Of a DNA stretch of 64,000 nucleotides, positions 40,523-50,337 are shown piece by piece. The notes below the pieces were generated by a model. It was not told the DNA's origin, made no database searches, and saw only the letters and a program-made list of their open reading frames with translations. Both the position numbers and the translations under genes were made by a program. How positions within the stretch are numbered: the first letter of the stretch is position 1; each line of letters opens with the position of its first letter. The stretch lies in the NCBI GenBank assembly GCA_002702655.1, contig PABB01000066.1, positions 62,001 through 126,000 of the forward strand, written 5' to 3'. This DNA is from Planctomycetaceae bacterium (GTDB taxonomy: Bacteria > Planctomycetota > Planctomycetia > Pirellulales > Lacipirellulaceae).

Positions 40523-40678
40523 TACCCTCGCAGGAGGGATCCGCCCGCCCCCCGACGCGGCGAGCGAGCTGGCGTGTTACAATCGTCGCTTGGCCCAGCG
40601 CCCCCAGCGGCTGCGTGGGCCGGGGCGTGTTCGTCGCCCTTCGTCTTGTTTCCTCTCTGCTCACCACACTGATCACTC

Positions 40679-42025
40679 ATGTCGCACTCCGATTCCTCCC
40701 GTCGCTTGCAGCCGAGTCGTCGGCGTTTTCTGTCCACTGCCGCCTCGGCCGCGGCCGTTCCGTATTTCTCCTGGACCGCTTCGGCGCTGGCTAACACGTC
40801 CAAGAATGATCGCCCGCGCATCGGTTGCATCGGCACCGGCAGCATGGGCACCGGCGACGCCCTGGGGCACGCCCGCTTTGGCGATATCGTGGCGGTCTGC
40901 GACGTCGACTCGTACCACTGCCAGCGGGCGAACTACCACGACGGCATCGGCAGAGGTCGCGCGGATTGTTACGAGGACTATCGCCGCGTACTCGATCGAA
41001 ATGATATCGACGTGGTCAGCATCGTCACGCCCGACCACTGGCACGTGAAGATCGCCGTCGAGGCGTTGCTGGCCGGCAAGCATGTGTTTTGTCAGAAGCC
41101 GCTCACGCTCACCCTCGAGGAGAACCAACTGATTCGCAACGCCTGCAAAGCGAATCCCGAGTTGGTGTTCTTCATCGGCACGCAGCAGCGGAGCGATCGC
41201 GATCGCTTTCTGCGGGCGATCAACATGGTGCAACAGGGCCTGTTGGGCAAGATCAACAAGGTGACCTGCGGCATCAACGGCGCACCGACTGGCGGGCCGT
41301 TCCAGCCGGAAGTGCCGCCGGCGCGGATCGATTGGTATATGTGGCTGGGGCAGGCGCCGTTGGTCGACTACATGAATCGCCGTTGCCACTATGAATTCCG
41401 CTGGTGGTACGAATACTCTGGCGGGAAGTTCACCGACTGGGGCGCGCACCATGTCGACATCGCCCTGTGGGCGCTGGGGCTCGACAAGCAGGGCACGGGC
41501 CCGGTGGAAATCGACGGCGCCGACGCGAAGCACCCGGTCCCCTTCGAGAACGGCTACCCCACGGTCGACAACTGCTACAACACGTCGCACGACTTCAACG
41601 TGATCAGCCGCTTTGCCGATGGCATGGAGATGCACGTGACCAGCCGCGGCGACAACGGCATTCTGTTCGAAGGCGACAAGGGCCGGCTGTTCGTCAATCG
41701 CGGCAAGATCTCCGGCACGCCGGTCGAGGAGAACTGGGACGAGGGCAAGTTCGGCGACGAGCAGCTCCGCGAGCTGTACCGGGGCAAGCCGTACGAAGGG
41801 CACAAGGAGAACTTCTACCGCTGCATCCGCGAGGGCGGGCTGCCGGTGTCGGACGTTTACTCGCATGTGCAGACGATGAACGTGTGCCACCTGTCGTCGA
41901 TCGCCGCCCGGCTGGGACGCACGATTGCCTGGGACCCTGAGGCCGAGCAGATCACGGGCGACGACCAGGCCGCGGCCCTGATGGCCCGCACGCCGCGGCC
42001 CGGGTTTGAGATCCCGAAGGTGTGA
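40679..42025 (+). CDS. Tat-exported Gfo/Idh/MocA-family oxidoreductase
   Basis: A 448-residue protein with a Tat signal (PSRRRFLSTAASAAAVPYFS), an N-terminal Rossmann fold (RIGCIGTGSMGTGD) and the family block VSIVTPDHWHVKIAVEALLA. The usual EKP is CQKPLTLT, as in many planctomycete homologues. The C-terminal domain has GGKFTDWGAHHVDIALWALG, with the conserved His. NAD(P)-dependent sugar or inositol oxidoreductases of this type are abundant in planctomycetes, and the GH109-like subset cleaves glycosides. Export suggests a periplasmic carbohydrate target. TTACAAT about 100 bases upstream may be its -10. Confidence 0.88.
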   Translation: MSHSDSSRRLQPSRRRFLSTAASAAAVPYFSWTASALANTSKNDRPRIGCIGTGSMGTGDALGHARFGDIVAVCDVDSYHCQRANYHDGIGRGRADCYEDYRRVLDRNDIDVVSIVTPDHWHVKIAVEALLAGKHVFCQKPLTLTLEENQLIRNACKANPELVFFIGTQQRSDRDRFLRAINMVQQGLLGKINKVTCGINGAPTGGPFQPEVPPARIDWYMWLGQAPLVDYMNRRCHYEFRWWYEYSGGKFTDWGAHHVDIALWALGLDKQGTGPVEIDGADAKHPVPFENGYPTVDNCYNTSHDFNVISRFADGMEMHVTSRGDNGILFEGDKGRLFVNRGKISGTPVEENWDEGKFGDEQLRELYRGKPYEGHKENFYRCIREGGLPVSDVYSHVQTMNVCHLSSIAARLGRTIAWDPEAEQITGDDQAAALMARTPRPGFEIPKV

Positions 42026-42028
42026 GCA

Positions 42029-42180
42029 CCGTGGTCGATTCTCTCCGAGAATCGATCAATGCGGCGCCGCGACAGCGGGGCGATGCGGTCGCAATCGATG
42101 ATGGGGACGCCGGCGTCTTGGCGCTTGAGGGGGACCGGTTGGCGAACTCGATTGGTCGATTCTCGGAGAGAATCGACCAC
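42029..42180. repeat. Inverted pair of TCGATTCTC hairpins (family F)
   Basis: GTGGTCGATTCTCTCCGAGA at 42029 is itself a 9-bp hairpin (TCGATTCTC TCC GAGAATCGA), and its inverted copy GGAGAGAATCGACCAC ends at 42180. The pair starts three bases after the stop of the oxidoreductase gene and ends seven bases before the stop of the convergent GH26 gene, so it could terminate both. Confidence 0.88.
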
Positions 42181-42187
42181 GGGGGCG

Positions 42188-43900
42188 TCACTGCTTCGCG
42201 GCCGTCCGCCAGCGCACGGCGGCCGCGACGCCGCAGGCGAGCGCGCCCAACCCAACCGCCGCCGGTTCGGCCACTTCGCCGACGAGCGCCGCCGCGGCTT
42301 GCCCGCCGCGGCGTTGCCAGGCCAGCAGGTCCGCGCCGTCGGTGACGCCGTCGCCGTTGGCGTCGGCGAATCGGGTCACCCCGTAAGCCGCCGACCACGC
42401 GGACAGGTCGTCGGCGTCCATCACGCCGTCAAAATTGAAGTCGGCCGGCTGGAACTCGCCGCCGACGCGCCAGGGCAGGGCGGGCAGCTCGTCGAGCGTA
42501 ATCACGCGCTCGTCGCCCAGGAGCGCCTGCAGCTCGGCGGCCGTCATGTCGTTGACGAACGTTCCTTTCCACGGCGAGAAGTAGCTCCAACTGATATTCC
42601 ACAGGTCGAGCGCCGCGGGGTCGGGCAGCGTGCCGGTTTCGGAGAGCGCGATCAGTTTGCGGCCGTCAAACTCGTCCAGCGAGTCGCTCCACTCGCCGCT
42701 CATGCTGGCTCCCGGCTCGGTGTACACGTCCAGGCCGACCATGTCGACGACGTCGTCGCCGGGGTACCACTGCGGGCTCAGCGGGTCGCTGCCGGACATG
42801 CCGACCGCATATTCCCAGATGAGATTGTGCAGCCCATGGTGGTTGGTCAGCCGGTCGTGCATCAGCCGCCACAGGCCTTTGAACGCTTCGGGGCCGTGAT
42901 CGCCCCACCAGAACCAGCCGCCCTGGGCTTCGTGCAGCGGATGCCAAATCACCGGCACGCCGGCGTCCTGGAGCTTCTGCAGTTGCACGGCGATCGCGTC
43001 GATGTCGCGGAGCAGGAGCTGATAGTCGGCGCCCGCCGGGTTGGCCAGCGCGCCGTGCAGGTCGAAGGTCGTCGCGTCGCTGTAGAATCCGCGCCACCAT
43101 TCCCGGCCCGGCTGATCGACCAGGTCGCCGGGAGCGTTCCAGTGCCACATCATGCTGACCACGCCGCCGGTGGTCTGGGCCCAAGCGATCGTTTGTTCGG
43201 TTTCGTTGTTGGGATTGACGCCAAACTGGATCCGCGTGGGCGAGTACTCAATGAAGTCCGAGCTGCGGACCGCCGGGATCATGCCGCCCGACTTGCTGAG
43301 GTACGACGCCACGGGAAAGGACAGATTCTTGCTCTGCTCGTGGTGCTGCCCGGCCAGCGTGGTGCGGCCGTATTGGCTGGCCAGATAGTTCATCAGCACC
43401 TGGACGTGGTAGTCGGCCTGGGCGTCGACTAACTGCGGCGCGACGGGCGACACTACCGGCGGCGCGAAGGGGCGCAGCTCCAGGTAGTCGAGGTCGTAAA
43501 AGCCCCACCCCTCGTAGATGCCGAGCGTGGTCGTGCCGTCGCCGACTGTGAACAGCCCCGCGCGGTCCGCGGCGAAGGTCTGCGACTGCGGGAACATCCC
43601 CGTGCCCGTCTGATCGCCGACCCGGTAGTCGTAGCCCTTGGGCCCGTACTGCGAGCGATAGCCGACATACATCTCGTACAGCCCCGCCGGGAGCTGCACA
43701 TTCAGTTCGACAAAATCGGGCACGGCGTCTTGGTTGTTAAAGCCCGTGACGTAGCCCGTGCCCGAAAAGCCGGGGACGGAGTTGCCGACCACCACGTTGG
43801 TCAACGCGCCGGTTTCCGCTTCGAAGCGGAAACTCTGGCCGCGGCTCGGATGCGGACTCATCACCGCGATCAAGACAACAAGGATGTGCCAGTTCTTCAT
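42188..43900 (-). CDS. GH26 beta-mannanase-like enzyme with CBM, dockerin-like repeats and weak PEP-CTERM-like end
   Basis: A 570-residue exported enzyme. Residues 23-155 are a carbohydrate-binding module of the CBM35/6 type (RFEAETGALTNVVVG, FNNQDAVPDFVELNVQLPAG). The catalytic barrel has HPLHEAQGGWFWWG with the candidate acid/base Glu324 and IALSETG with the candidate nucleophile Glu421, plus QHHEQ near its start, as in GH26 mannanases. Two calcium loops follow (FNFDGVMDADDL, ANGDGVTDGADLLAWQ), dockerin-like. The end (AEPAAVGLGALACGVAAAV then RWR) is a weakened anchor. The ATG at 43900 starts a signal peptide; the ribosome site is weak. Confidence 0.85.
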   Translation of the reverse strand: MKNWHILVVLIAVMSPHPSRGQSFRFEAETGALTNVVVGNSVPGFSGTGYVTGFNNQDAVPDFVELNVQLPAGLYEMYVGYRSQYGPKGYDYRVGDQTGTGMFPQSQTFAADRAGLFTVGDGTTTLGIYEGWGFYDLDYLELRPFAPPVVSPVAPQLVDAQADYHVQVLMNYLASQYGRTTLAGQHHEQSKNLSFPVASYLSKSGGMIPAVRSSDFIEYSPTRIQFGVNPNNETEQTIAWAQTTGGVVSMMWHWNAPGDLVDQPGREWWRGFYSDATTFDLHGALANPAGADYQLLLRDIDAIAVQLQKLQDAGVPVIWHPLHEAQGGWFWWGDHGPEAFKGLWRLMHDRLTNHHGLHNLIWEYAVGMSGSDPLSPQWYPGDDVVDMVGLDVYTEPGASMSGEWSDSLDEFDGRKLIALSETGTLPDPAALDLWNISWSYFSPWKGTFVNDMTAAELQALLGDERVITLDELPALPWRVGGEFQPADFNFDGVMDADDLSAWSAAYGVTRFADANGDGVTDGADLLAWQRRGGQAAAALVGEVAEPAAVGLGALACGVAAAVRWRTAAKQ

Positions 43901-44053
43901 GACATGCAACGCATCGAGAGGCACAGCGGTGCTGTTGGCTTGCGCCCAATCACAACGCACGCGATCGGCGACTGGGGAGGGCGAGGCTCCTGCCGAGCCG
44001 GAAGCGTGTCCCCGGCGCCGGCTCCCGGTACGCCGCCGCCGGTTCATTCTACC

Positions 44054-44485
44054 CTACGGCTTGGGAACCGTGATTTCCAGCGGGGCGTCGGCCGTGTCGA
44101 TCACCAGCGGCGAGCTGTCGGGCATCGCGTACTCGCGCGGCACCAGCGGTTTGCCGGCGTCGTCGGTGGCGTAAAAAAACACCACGCGGTGCTGACCGGG
44201 GATCAGCCCATCGGCGTGCTTGTAGCTGGTGACGTACTCGAATTTGCCCGTCGCGTCGACGTTGGCCTGCGCCGGCCGCGGCGTCATGCCTTCGACCTGC
44301 GGAGCGTCCAGGGCGTAGAACTTCAGCGCGAAGCCGCCCTTGGGTAGCGGCGTGCCGTCCTCGTACGCCACGGTTCCTTCAATGGGAATGTAGTCATATG
44401 GCGACGGCGAGCCGGAGCAGCCGGCCAGCACTAACGCGCCGAGCGCGACGACCCAGCCCAGTGCGTTGATCCCACGTTGCCGCAT
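44054..44485 (-). CDS. Transthyretin-like lipoprotein of the mannan arm
   Basis: A 143-residue lipoprotein with lipobox LAGC (signal to residue 22) and a beta-sandwich like that of carboxypeptidase regulatory domains (IEGTVAYEDGTPLPKGGFAL, GLIPGQHRVVFFYATDD). AGGAG five bases before the ATG at 44485 supports the start. It follows a DUF1559 gene by 69 bases, matching the pairing at 26263-27767. It sits between the DUF1559 gene and the GH26 gene in the same direction, probably on one transcript. Confidence 0.8.
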   Translation of the reverse strand: MRQRGINALGWVVALGALVLAGCSGSPSPYDYIPIEGTVAYEDGTPLPKGGFALKFYALDAPQVEGMTPRPAQANVDATGKFEYVTSYKHADGLIPGQHRVVFFYATDDAGKPLVPREYAMPDSSPLVIDTADAPLEITVPKP

Positions 44486-44554
44486 GCTCGCTCCTGAGAA
44501 ATCGGAAATCTCGCGAGCCGCCGCCGCGATTTCGTTTTCGTTGCTCGGACGACG

Positions 44555-45724
44555 TTACTCGATCGTGCCGGTGGTCAGGCCGTCGGTCGAAACGTTGAGC
44601 CGCTGCCAGGGACCGAAGTTCCCCGGCAGGACGTCATTGTCGTTGCTGCAGCCAATGCACGACCCGCCGGTGATATTGCCCGCGTCGATAAAGTCGCTGA
44701 TGAATCGCACGCTGCCGTCGAGCAGCGCCACATAGGCCCCGCCGGGGTGGACGCTGCGAATGACCGACTGGCCGCTGGCATTCGCGCCCGAACTGGGATC
44801 GGGCCGCATGCACTCAGCGAATAGCGTTGGATTTCCGACGTCTTCGATAATCTTATCGGCCCCGTAGACGTCGTCGTCGTATCCATTGCAGGAATTCACA
44901 GCGCCTTGAACGTCGGACGCGTGGCGGCAGTGGAAGCTGGACCCGCACATGCCCATCGCCCAGACGCCGCGGCGATCGCGCGGGCTGAGCCCGACCCGCA
45001 TTTCGCCGATGAGTATGGTGTTGCTGGCGCCGTCGGAGATGCGCCGCAACTCTCGGCCCTCCCAGCTCACCGCGCCAATGCCGACGTTGAAATCGAGCAC
45101 CCCCGGAAGCTTCGAATCGTCCCGCCTTGGAGGCTTTGTTCCTGCCGCGACCTGATTGTTCTCGTAGTTGCCCCAATACTGGTAGCCATTGAGTCCGTAG
45201 TTGCCTCGCGCCCACGTGAGTGAGTTGTATCCGCCAACAAACGGGTTGCCGGCTCCGCTGTCGCTGGGGCAAAGGAAAAGCGGCACTTCGGTCGCGATCT
45301 CCTCGACATCATTTGGACTGTTTGATGCCGGTTCGGTCACGCGCTTGGAGTCATAGACATCGGTCACGTTCCACTTGGCATCGAATCGATCGTAAAGATT
45401 CTGTTGCTCGAGTTGCGGCAGGATCTCAATCAGCCAATTCGTAAAGAGACGATCGTCCTTCAGCGTTTGGAAACCACTGTCGGGCACGATATACGCCGGC
45501 GCCGGCAGGACGCCTTTGCTCGACTCGTAGTTCAGCACGCCCAGGGCGATGTTCTTGAGGTTGTTCTGGCACTGGGCGCGACGGGCCGCTTCGCGGGCCG
45601 CCTGCACCGCCGGCAGCAGCAGCGCCACCAGCACGCCGATGATGGCGATCACCACCAGCAGCTCGACGAGCGTGAATGCGCTGCGCCGGCGCGTCGTGCG
45701 CTGACCTGTGGAGGCACTCGCCAT
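44555..45724 (-). CDS. DUF1559 prepilin-like protein of the mannan arm
   Basis: A 389-residue protein with type IV prepilin start ([20 protein letters not shown], cleavage before FTLVE) and the DUF1559 domain: [20 protein letters not shown] then HPGGAYVALLDGSVRFISDF near the end. GGAG upstream supports the ATG at 45724. Presence inside a polysaccharide locus hints at a surface structure linked to substrate capture; this is inference. Confidence 0.88.
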   Translation of the reverse strand: MASASTGQRTTRRRSAFTLVELLVVIAIIGVLVALLLPAVQAAREAARRAQCQNNLKNIALGVLNYESSKGVLPAPAYIVPDSGFQTLKDDRLFTNWLIEILPQLEQQNLYDRFDAKWNVTDVYDSKRVTEPASNSPNDVEEIATEVPLFLCPSDSGAGNPFVGGYNSLTWARGNYGLNGYQYWGNYENNQVAAGTKPPRRDDSKLPGVLDFNVGIGAVSWEGRELRRISDGASNTILIGEMRVGLSPRDRRGVWAMGMCGSSFHCRHASDVQGAVNSCNGYDDDVYGADKIIEDVGNPTLFAECMRPDPSSGANASGQSVIRSVHPGGAYVALLDGSVRFISDFIDAGNITGGSCIGCSNDNDVLPGNFGPWQRLNVSTDGLTTGTIE

Positions 45725-45816
45725 GTGACTTTTCTCCGCTCCCTAGAGTTCTTGCGATCGCCGCCGTGGCGACCGCGTTGCCGTCCGTCGTTCAGCTTGC
45801 CTGTTCTGTCAACATT

Positions 45817-47334
45817 CTACGGTCGCCGCCGCCGCAGCAGTCCGGCGCCGCCCAGCGCGACGATGGCCAAAACCAGCGTTTGCGGTTCGGGGATGTTGCC
45901 CGCCGCAGCCGCCGGCGTCGCCGTTCCGTACTGGTCCTGCCAAATCGCCAGGTCGGAACTGTCGACCGTGCCGTCGCCGTTGGCGTCGCCATCGGCCAGC
46001 GTCGTGCCGACGCCCAGTCCCGCTTGCCAGGCGAGAAAGTCTTCGCCGTCGACGTCGCCGTCGCCGTCGAAGTCGGCGTTGTCGGTGGACACTTCGCTGA
46101 TCACGCGGAAGTTGTCAATTTGGTAGAAGCCTGGTACGTCGGTATTGGTCGAGAGGCCAATCCGCAGAAAGTGCGTCCCGACCAGCAGTCCCGCCTGCTC
46201 GAGCGTCAGGCCCGAGGTGTTATCGAGCATGCTGCTCAGCGGAATCGTCACCGTGCCGGTGTCGCCCTCGACGGGCCCGTTGAAGCTCTGCCCCTCGGCG
46301 TCGTAGAAGGCGCCCGTGTCGTCGGTAAAGTGGACGCCGAACTTGGCGTAACCGCCGCTGTAGGGGAAGTTGTCGCCGATCCGCACGTCGAAGGCGATGG
46401 CCGTGGCGCCGTTAATGTTCTCGACCAAATCGTCGATCTGCGCCTGCAGCGTGGGGTCGATCTGCTCGACCTCGGGATCGGGGTCCACGTCCGAACTGAT
46501 CAGAAACTGGCTGCCCCAGGAGAAGTTGGGCGAGGTGCGCGAGCGGCGGTCGATCTCCAACGCGTACGAGCCGTCGGTGGCGCCATCGGTCGAGATCGAG
46601 TGGACGTGCCCGTCGTGAAACCCCGGAACCCAACCCTCGAACTGTTCGTTGACCTCGGTCGTAGCCGGGTTGTCGGGCGTTTCCCAGGAGAACAGCGTCG
46701 TCTCGACGAGCGTGGGCAACGCCGTCAGGCGAATGTTGTCGATGAAGTACTTGGCGCCTTCGCCGCCGCCGCCGTTCGTGTGGTCGCTGTTGCTGCCGAT
46801 GTTCAACTGGTAGAAGCTGGAATTGGCCGACACCGGCAGCGACGCCATGGGGATGCTGATCGGGAACGTGTTGTTGGTCAGCCCGGCGAGGTTGGGCGTG
46901 ACGTTCAGCGACTGCTTAAAACCAGTCGTGTCGCTGTTGACCGCCACATTCAGCAGGAAGTAGCCGCCGGGATCAGTCAGCGAGCTGAAGCTGTCGGGAG
47001 TGATCGATACATCGAAGTCGAGCGTGTAGCCTTCCAGGTTCGCGGCCGCCGCGTTGAACGCGGCGTACCGGGCCGCGTCGCCCGCCGAAACGCTGCTGCG
47101 GACGTCCCAGCCGTAGGTGGGGCCCGTTTCGACGACCATGCTCTGCGTGCCGTCCGTGGCGCCCATGGCCGAGGTCGCCAGCGAGATGAAATCGGAATCG
47201 GTGTAGCCGGTCGCCTCCCATCCCTCCAAGCCCGTTTCGAACGACCACAACAACTGCCCGCGGGCCGTTGAACCGTCCAGTAGAATCGCGGCGAGCAGCG
47301 TCGCTGTCGCCATCCAGCACGAATTTGCTCTCAT
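45817..47334 (-). CDS. PEP-CTERM protein with carbohydrate-binding-like domains and dockerin-like repeats
   Basis: A 505-residue exported protein. Two related beta-sandwich blocks (about 25-205 and 210-430) each start with a SFETGLEGW or SWETPDNPATTEVNEQFEGW pattern, as in galactose-binding-like CBMs of surface glycan binders. Two calcium-loop repeats follow (ADFDGDGDVDGEDFLAWQAG, DANGDGTVDSSDLAIWQ) and the anchor IPEPQTLVLAIVALGGAGLL then RRRR. AGAGG nine bases upstream supports the ATG at 47334. No catalytic residues recognised; it may hold mannan at the surface. Confidence 0.82.
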   Translation of the reverse strand: MRANSCWMATATLLAAILLDGSTARGQLLWSFETGLEGWEATGYTDSDFISLATSAMGATDGTQSMVVETGPTYGWDVRSSVSAGDAARYAAFNAAAANLEGYTLDFDVSITPDSFSSLTDPGGYFLLNVAVNSDTTGFKQSLNVTPNLAGLTNNTFPISIPMASLPVSANSSFYQLNIGSNSDHTNGGGGEGAKYFIDNIRLTALPTLVETTLFSWETPDNPATTEVNEQFEGWVPGFHDGHVHSISTDGATDGSYALEIDRRSRTSPNFSWGSQFLISSDVDPDPEVEQIDPTLQAQIDDLVENINGATAIAFDVRIGDNFPYSGGYAKFGVHFTDDTGAFYDAEGQSFNGPVEGDTGTVTIPLSSMLDNTSGLTLEQAGLLVGTHFLRIGLSTNTDVPGFYQIDNFRVISEVSTDNADFDGDGDVDGEDFLAWQAGLGVGTTLADGDANGDGTVDSSDLAIWQDQYGTATPAAAAGNIPEPQTLVLAIVALGGAGLLRRRRP

Positions 47335-47540
47335 TGTGACAAGCCTCTTGATTGCTGTTGCTCGCTGCGAAAAGTTACACAGTGGTTGGCGGCCGTTGCG
47401 GTCGCCTGGCGCAAGTGCGCTGATCGGGCAAAGGCGCCTCGTACCGCCGCGAGCGCCGATCCGGACCACGGCCTGCCCCGTGCGCGGGCCGGATCGACCA
47501 CTCGCCGAAAATTCATCCTCGTTTCCCGCGTCGCGAGTGC

Positions 47541-48737
47541 TCACGCACGCCGACGGCGGACGACGCAACCGACGACCGCCGCGGCGAGCCCCATCAATGC
47601 GCAGCTCGCCGGCTCGGGCACGGTCACATAGCGCACCAGGTCGATGTTGACCGTGATGTCGTTCGTGTGGGCGCCCAGATTCACGCCGCTGAACTGCACG
47701 TCGAACAGGTCGCTCAGCCCGGCCAGCGGGAACATGAGGTCGTAAAACTGTCCGTCGATCGGCAGCGACTCGGTGCCGGCTGACTGGTATGTGTAGCCCG
47801 AACCGGTTTGGTAGTAGGCTTGCACGTCGACCGAACCGGCGCCGTTGGTGGGATCGGTGGCCGCCATGCGGTAGATCACGTAGTCGTAGTTCGACACGTC
47901 GGTCAGACGTTCGTTGAAGCTGTTGCCGTTGAACACGGTACCGTTGCCGTAGGCGATGGCGGCGCCGCTGGCGTCGCCGATGCCGTGGTCGCCCTGGTCG
48001 ACCCACTCCAGCGCGCCGAGGCCCGCGTTCTGCGACAAGCCGGTCTGATTCTGATTGCCGTCATTGCCGATGATCGCCCCGCGATCGAAGTTGGCAAAGA
48101 CGCCCTGCAGGCCGCCGTCGGACGTGCCTGCATCGTGAGTTGCCAGATCGCGGACCATCAACGGCGTGCCGCCGCTGCGGACCTCTTCCAGCGTCCACAC
48201 GACGTTGCCTTCGCCCACGTGATCACGAGCGCTGAAACCCAGCGTACGGATGTAGACTTGTTGCGCGGGCGTCAGCCCCGAGAGCGGCACCTGGTAGGTG
48301 TTCACGCCGGGCTGCACGGCGATATCCGGCGCCAGCGACACGTAGTTGTAGCCGGTCGAAGCTTGCACGTAGAACTGCACGTCGATCGGACCCGATCCGT
48401 TGTGCCCCAGATCGAACTCCAGAAAGTCGAGCCCGGTCAAGTCGAGGCCGCCGGTCGCTGATGATTCTTCGAGTCGACGGTTGGCTCCGTCGCGGATGGC
48501 GACGTCCTCGCCCGGGGCGCCAATCTCGACGATTCGCAGTTGCCCCGCGACGTTGTTATCGAGCAGCACGTCGTTCGTGCCGAAATTCTTGGCCCAGTCG
48601 TCGACGTCGGCTGCACCGTCCCAGGTGTAGAGCACGCGCGGCGATTGAGCCTGCGCGGAAGTCGCCAGCAGCGTCACAGCGAACAGGGACATCGCCCAGC
48701 TCATCAGGCCCAGCGCGGCGCCGTGTTGCAATTTCAT
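47541..48737 (-). CDS. PEP-CTERM protein, first gene of the minus arm
   Basis: A 398-residue exported protein: signal peptide ending AQA, two CBM-like beta-sandwich regions (VLYTWDGAADVDDWAKNFGT, LDFLEFDLGHNGSGPIDVQF, IDVQFYVQAS against SVDVQAYYQTG), and the anchor VPEPASCALMGLAAAVVGCV then RRRRA. GGGGGA seven bases before the ATG at 48737 is a strong ribosome site. The LacI operator candidate lies 253 bases upstream. The arrangement suggests surface sugar binding, not catalysis. Confidence 0.85.
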   Translation of the reverse strand: MKLQHGAALGLMSWAMSLFAVTLLATSAQAQSPRVLYTWDGAADVDDWAKNFGTNDVLLDNNVAGQLRIVEIGAPGEDVAIRDGANRRLEESSATGGLDLTGLDFLEFDLGHNGSGPIDVQFYVQASTGYNYVSLAPDIAVQPGVNTYQVPLSGLTPAQQVYIRTLGFSARDHVGEGNVVWTLEEVRSGGTPLMVRDLATHDAGTSDGGLQGVFANFDRGAIIGNDGNQNQTGLSQNAGLGALEWVDQGDHGIGDASGAAIAYGNGTVFNGNSFNERLTDVSNYDYVIYRMAATDPTNGAGSVDVQAYYQTGSGYTYQSAGTESLPIDGQFYDLMFPLAGLSDLFDVQFSGVNLGAHTNDITVNIDLVRYVTVPEPASCALMGLAAAVVGCVVRRRRA

Positions 48738-48989
48738 TAGACAGTCCCCCAGATGACCATTGGAAAAGAATGCAGTGTGCCCATGACTAGCCGCCGAATG
48801 ACGGTGGGACTCACGTCAGAGAGTCGCTCGGTGTCCTGGCGTGGCAACGCAGCGCGCGAGAGTCAGGGCAGCGCCCGTCGGGGCCGCATGGCTCCATTGT
48901 CTCTTGCCGATTGACCACCCGCTGGCCGCTGTTTGAGAAACCCTCGGAATCCCGGCCGCCTGTCGGCTCAAACCTGTAGAAAAGCAGTT

Positions 48990-49006
48990 GCTCAAGTAGT
49001 TGAACA
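48990..49006 (-). promoter_or_regulatory. LacI-type operator candidate for the minus arm
   Basis: On the minus strand TGTTCAACTACTTGAGC, a near-palindrome GTTCAA-N4-TTGAGC. It differs by one base from the 17-bp site at 50338-50354 and is in the same orientation relative to its downstream gene. No convincing -10 was found at the expected distance on this side. Confidence 0.7.
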
Positions 49007-49147
49007 CCCGTCAGGATAGTGCCGCGCCGCGGGGTTGTCAAACAATTCTGGACAAATCAGCGGCGATTCGGGACCGGGACGAAAAGCGGCTGTGCGGCGG
49101 CGATCAACCGGCGCCGCGGGAGCCGCATTCTGGGCGGCCGACCGACG

Positions 49148-50209
49148 TCACTCGCCGGGATGCGAACACGATTGCCGGACGATCAAGTCGCCGCCGACGC
49201 GGACGGTGGTCGGCGGATTGTCGCCGTAGTCGCCATCGAGCCGGTCGAGGATCAGTTGGGCGGCGCGGCGACCGATTTCCTTGGGACGTTGCCGCATTGT
49301 GGTCAGCGGCGGGTGCATCTTCGCCGCGAAATCGAGATCCGCAAATCCCACCACCGACAGATCTTGCGGAATGCGGAGTCCCGATCGCTCGGCCGCCTCG
49401 TACAGGAACGCGGCTTCGTGATCGGTTACGCAGAACACGGCGGTGGGGCGCGGATTGCTACTGAGAATGTCGGTCGCTACTTCGACGCCGTTGCTGCCCC
49501 ATTGGTTGAGTCGCCAGGTGCTGACTTCCAGATTGGCCAACTCGTCAACGGCCGCTTCGAACGACGCCCGCCGACGCACCGCCCAGGCTTGCCAGGCGGT
49601 TTCGCGCGAGGAAAAACAGGCAATTTCCCGATGCCCCAGCGCCAGCAGGTGCTCGGCGACGATGCGGGCGCAACCCTGTTCGTCGGTTTCAATGGAGTCG
49701 GCAATCTTGTCGGCCGAGAACTCGTGGTCGATCACCACCACGGGGACGCGGCGTTCGATCAACTCGCGAAAATGCTCGTAGTACGCCACGGCAAACGACG
49801 GCCACAGGATGAGCCCGTCGACGCGGCGGTCCAACAGCCGGCTGATCTGCCGCAGGCCCTGCTGCTGGTCCTGCTCAAAGTGGGGAATCTCTTGGCAATC
49901 GCCCACCCACACCGTGATCGGCAGGTAGTCGGCCGACTCCAGGCACAGATGGATGCCCGCGAGCACGTCGACCCAGAACGAGTCGAACGGCGGAATCATG
50001 ACCCCCACGGTCTTGGTGCGGCCGGTCTGGATGCCGTTGACCAGCAGATTGCGACGCCAGCCGAGTTTGCGGGCCGCTTCGAGCACGCGCTGGCAGGTCT
50101 CGGCGCCAAACCGCTCCTGCTCGCCTCGGAGAATGCGCGACGCGGCGCTGAGCGAGACGTTGGCCGCCTCGGCGACGTCTTTCAAACGGGGGGCGGAACT
50201 TCCAGACAT
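49148..50209 (-). CDS. LacI-family transcriptional regulator
   Basis: A 353-residue regulator with an N-terminal LacI helix-turn-helix (RLKDVAEAANVSLSAASRIL, residues 8-27) and a periplasmic-binding-like sugar domain (TVGVMIPPFDSFWVDVLAGI, GLILWPSF, SVVGFADLDFAAKMHPPLTT). The ATG at 50209 is preferred because it precedes the HTH directly; the ribosome site is weak. It lies between two divergent-type sugar gene arms with near-identical operators on each side, so it very probably regulates both, responding to a manno-oligosaccharide. Repressor versus activator role is not decided. Confidence 0.9.
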   Translation of the reverse strand: MSGSSAPRLKDVAEAANVSLSAASRILRGEQERFGAETCQRVLEAARKLGWRRNLLVNGIQTGRTKTVGVMIPPFDSFWVDVLAGIHLCLESADYLPITVWVGDCQEIPHFEQDQQQGLRQISRLLDRRVDGLILWPSFAVAYYEHFRELIERRVPVVVIDHEFSADKIADSIETDEQGCARIVAEHLLALGHREIACFSSRETAWQAWAVRRRASFEAAVDELANLEVSTWRLNQWGSNGVEVATDILSSNPRPTAVFCVTDHEAAFLYEAAERSGLRIPQDLSVVGFADLDFAAKMHPPLTTMRQRPKEIGRRAAQLILDRLDGDYGDNPPTTVRVGGDLIVRQSCSHPGE

Positions 50210-50337
50210 CGCGACCGCCAGTGCAAGAGGTTCAGAGAGCAGCGGAGCCGCTGTGGCGCGGCACACCCTGTGAAGCATGATCGGCCATTTTGGCACGCGG
50301 CTCAATGTGCATGCGGAGCGAGACTGCTCGGATTGCT

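Noticed and set aside
45676-47271. A 531-residue plus-strand open frame
   Set aside because: It is antisense to the PEP-CTERM gene, which has a signal peptide, calcium loops and a sorting signal.
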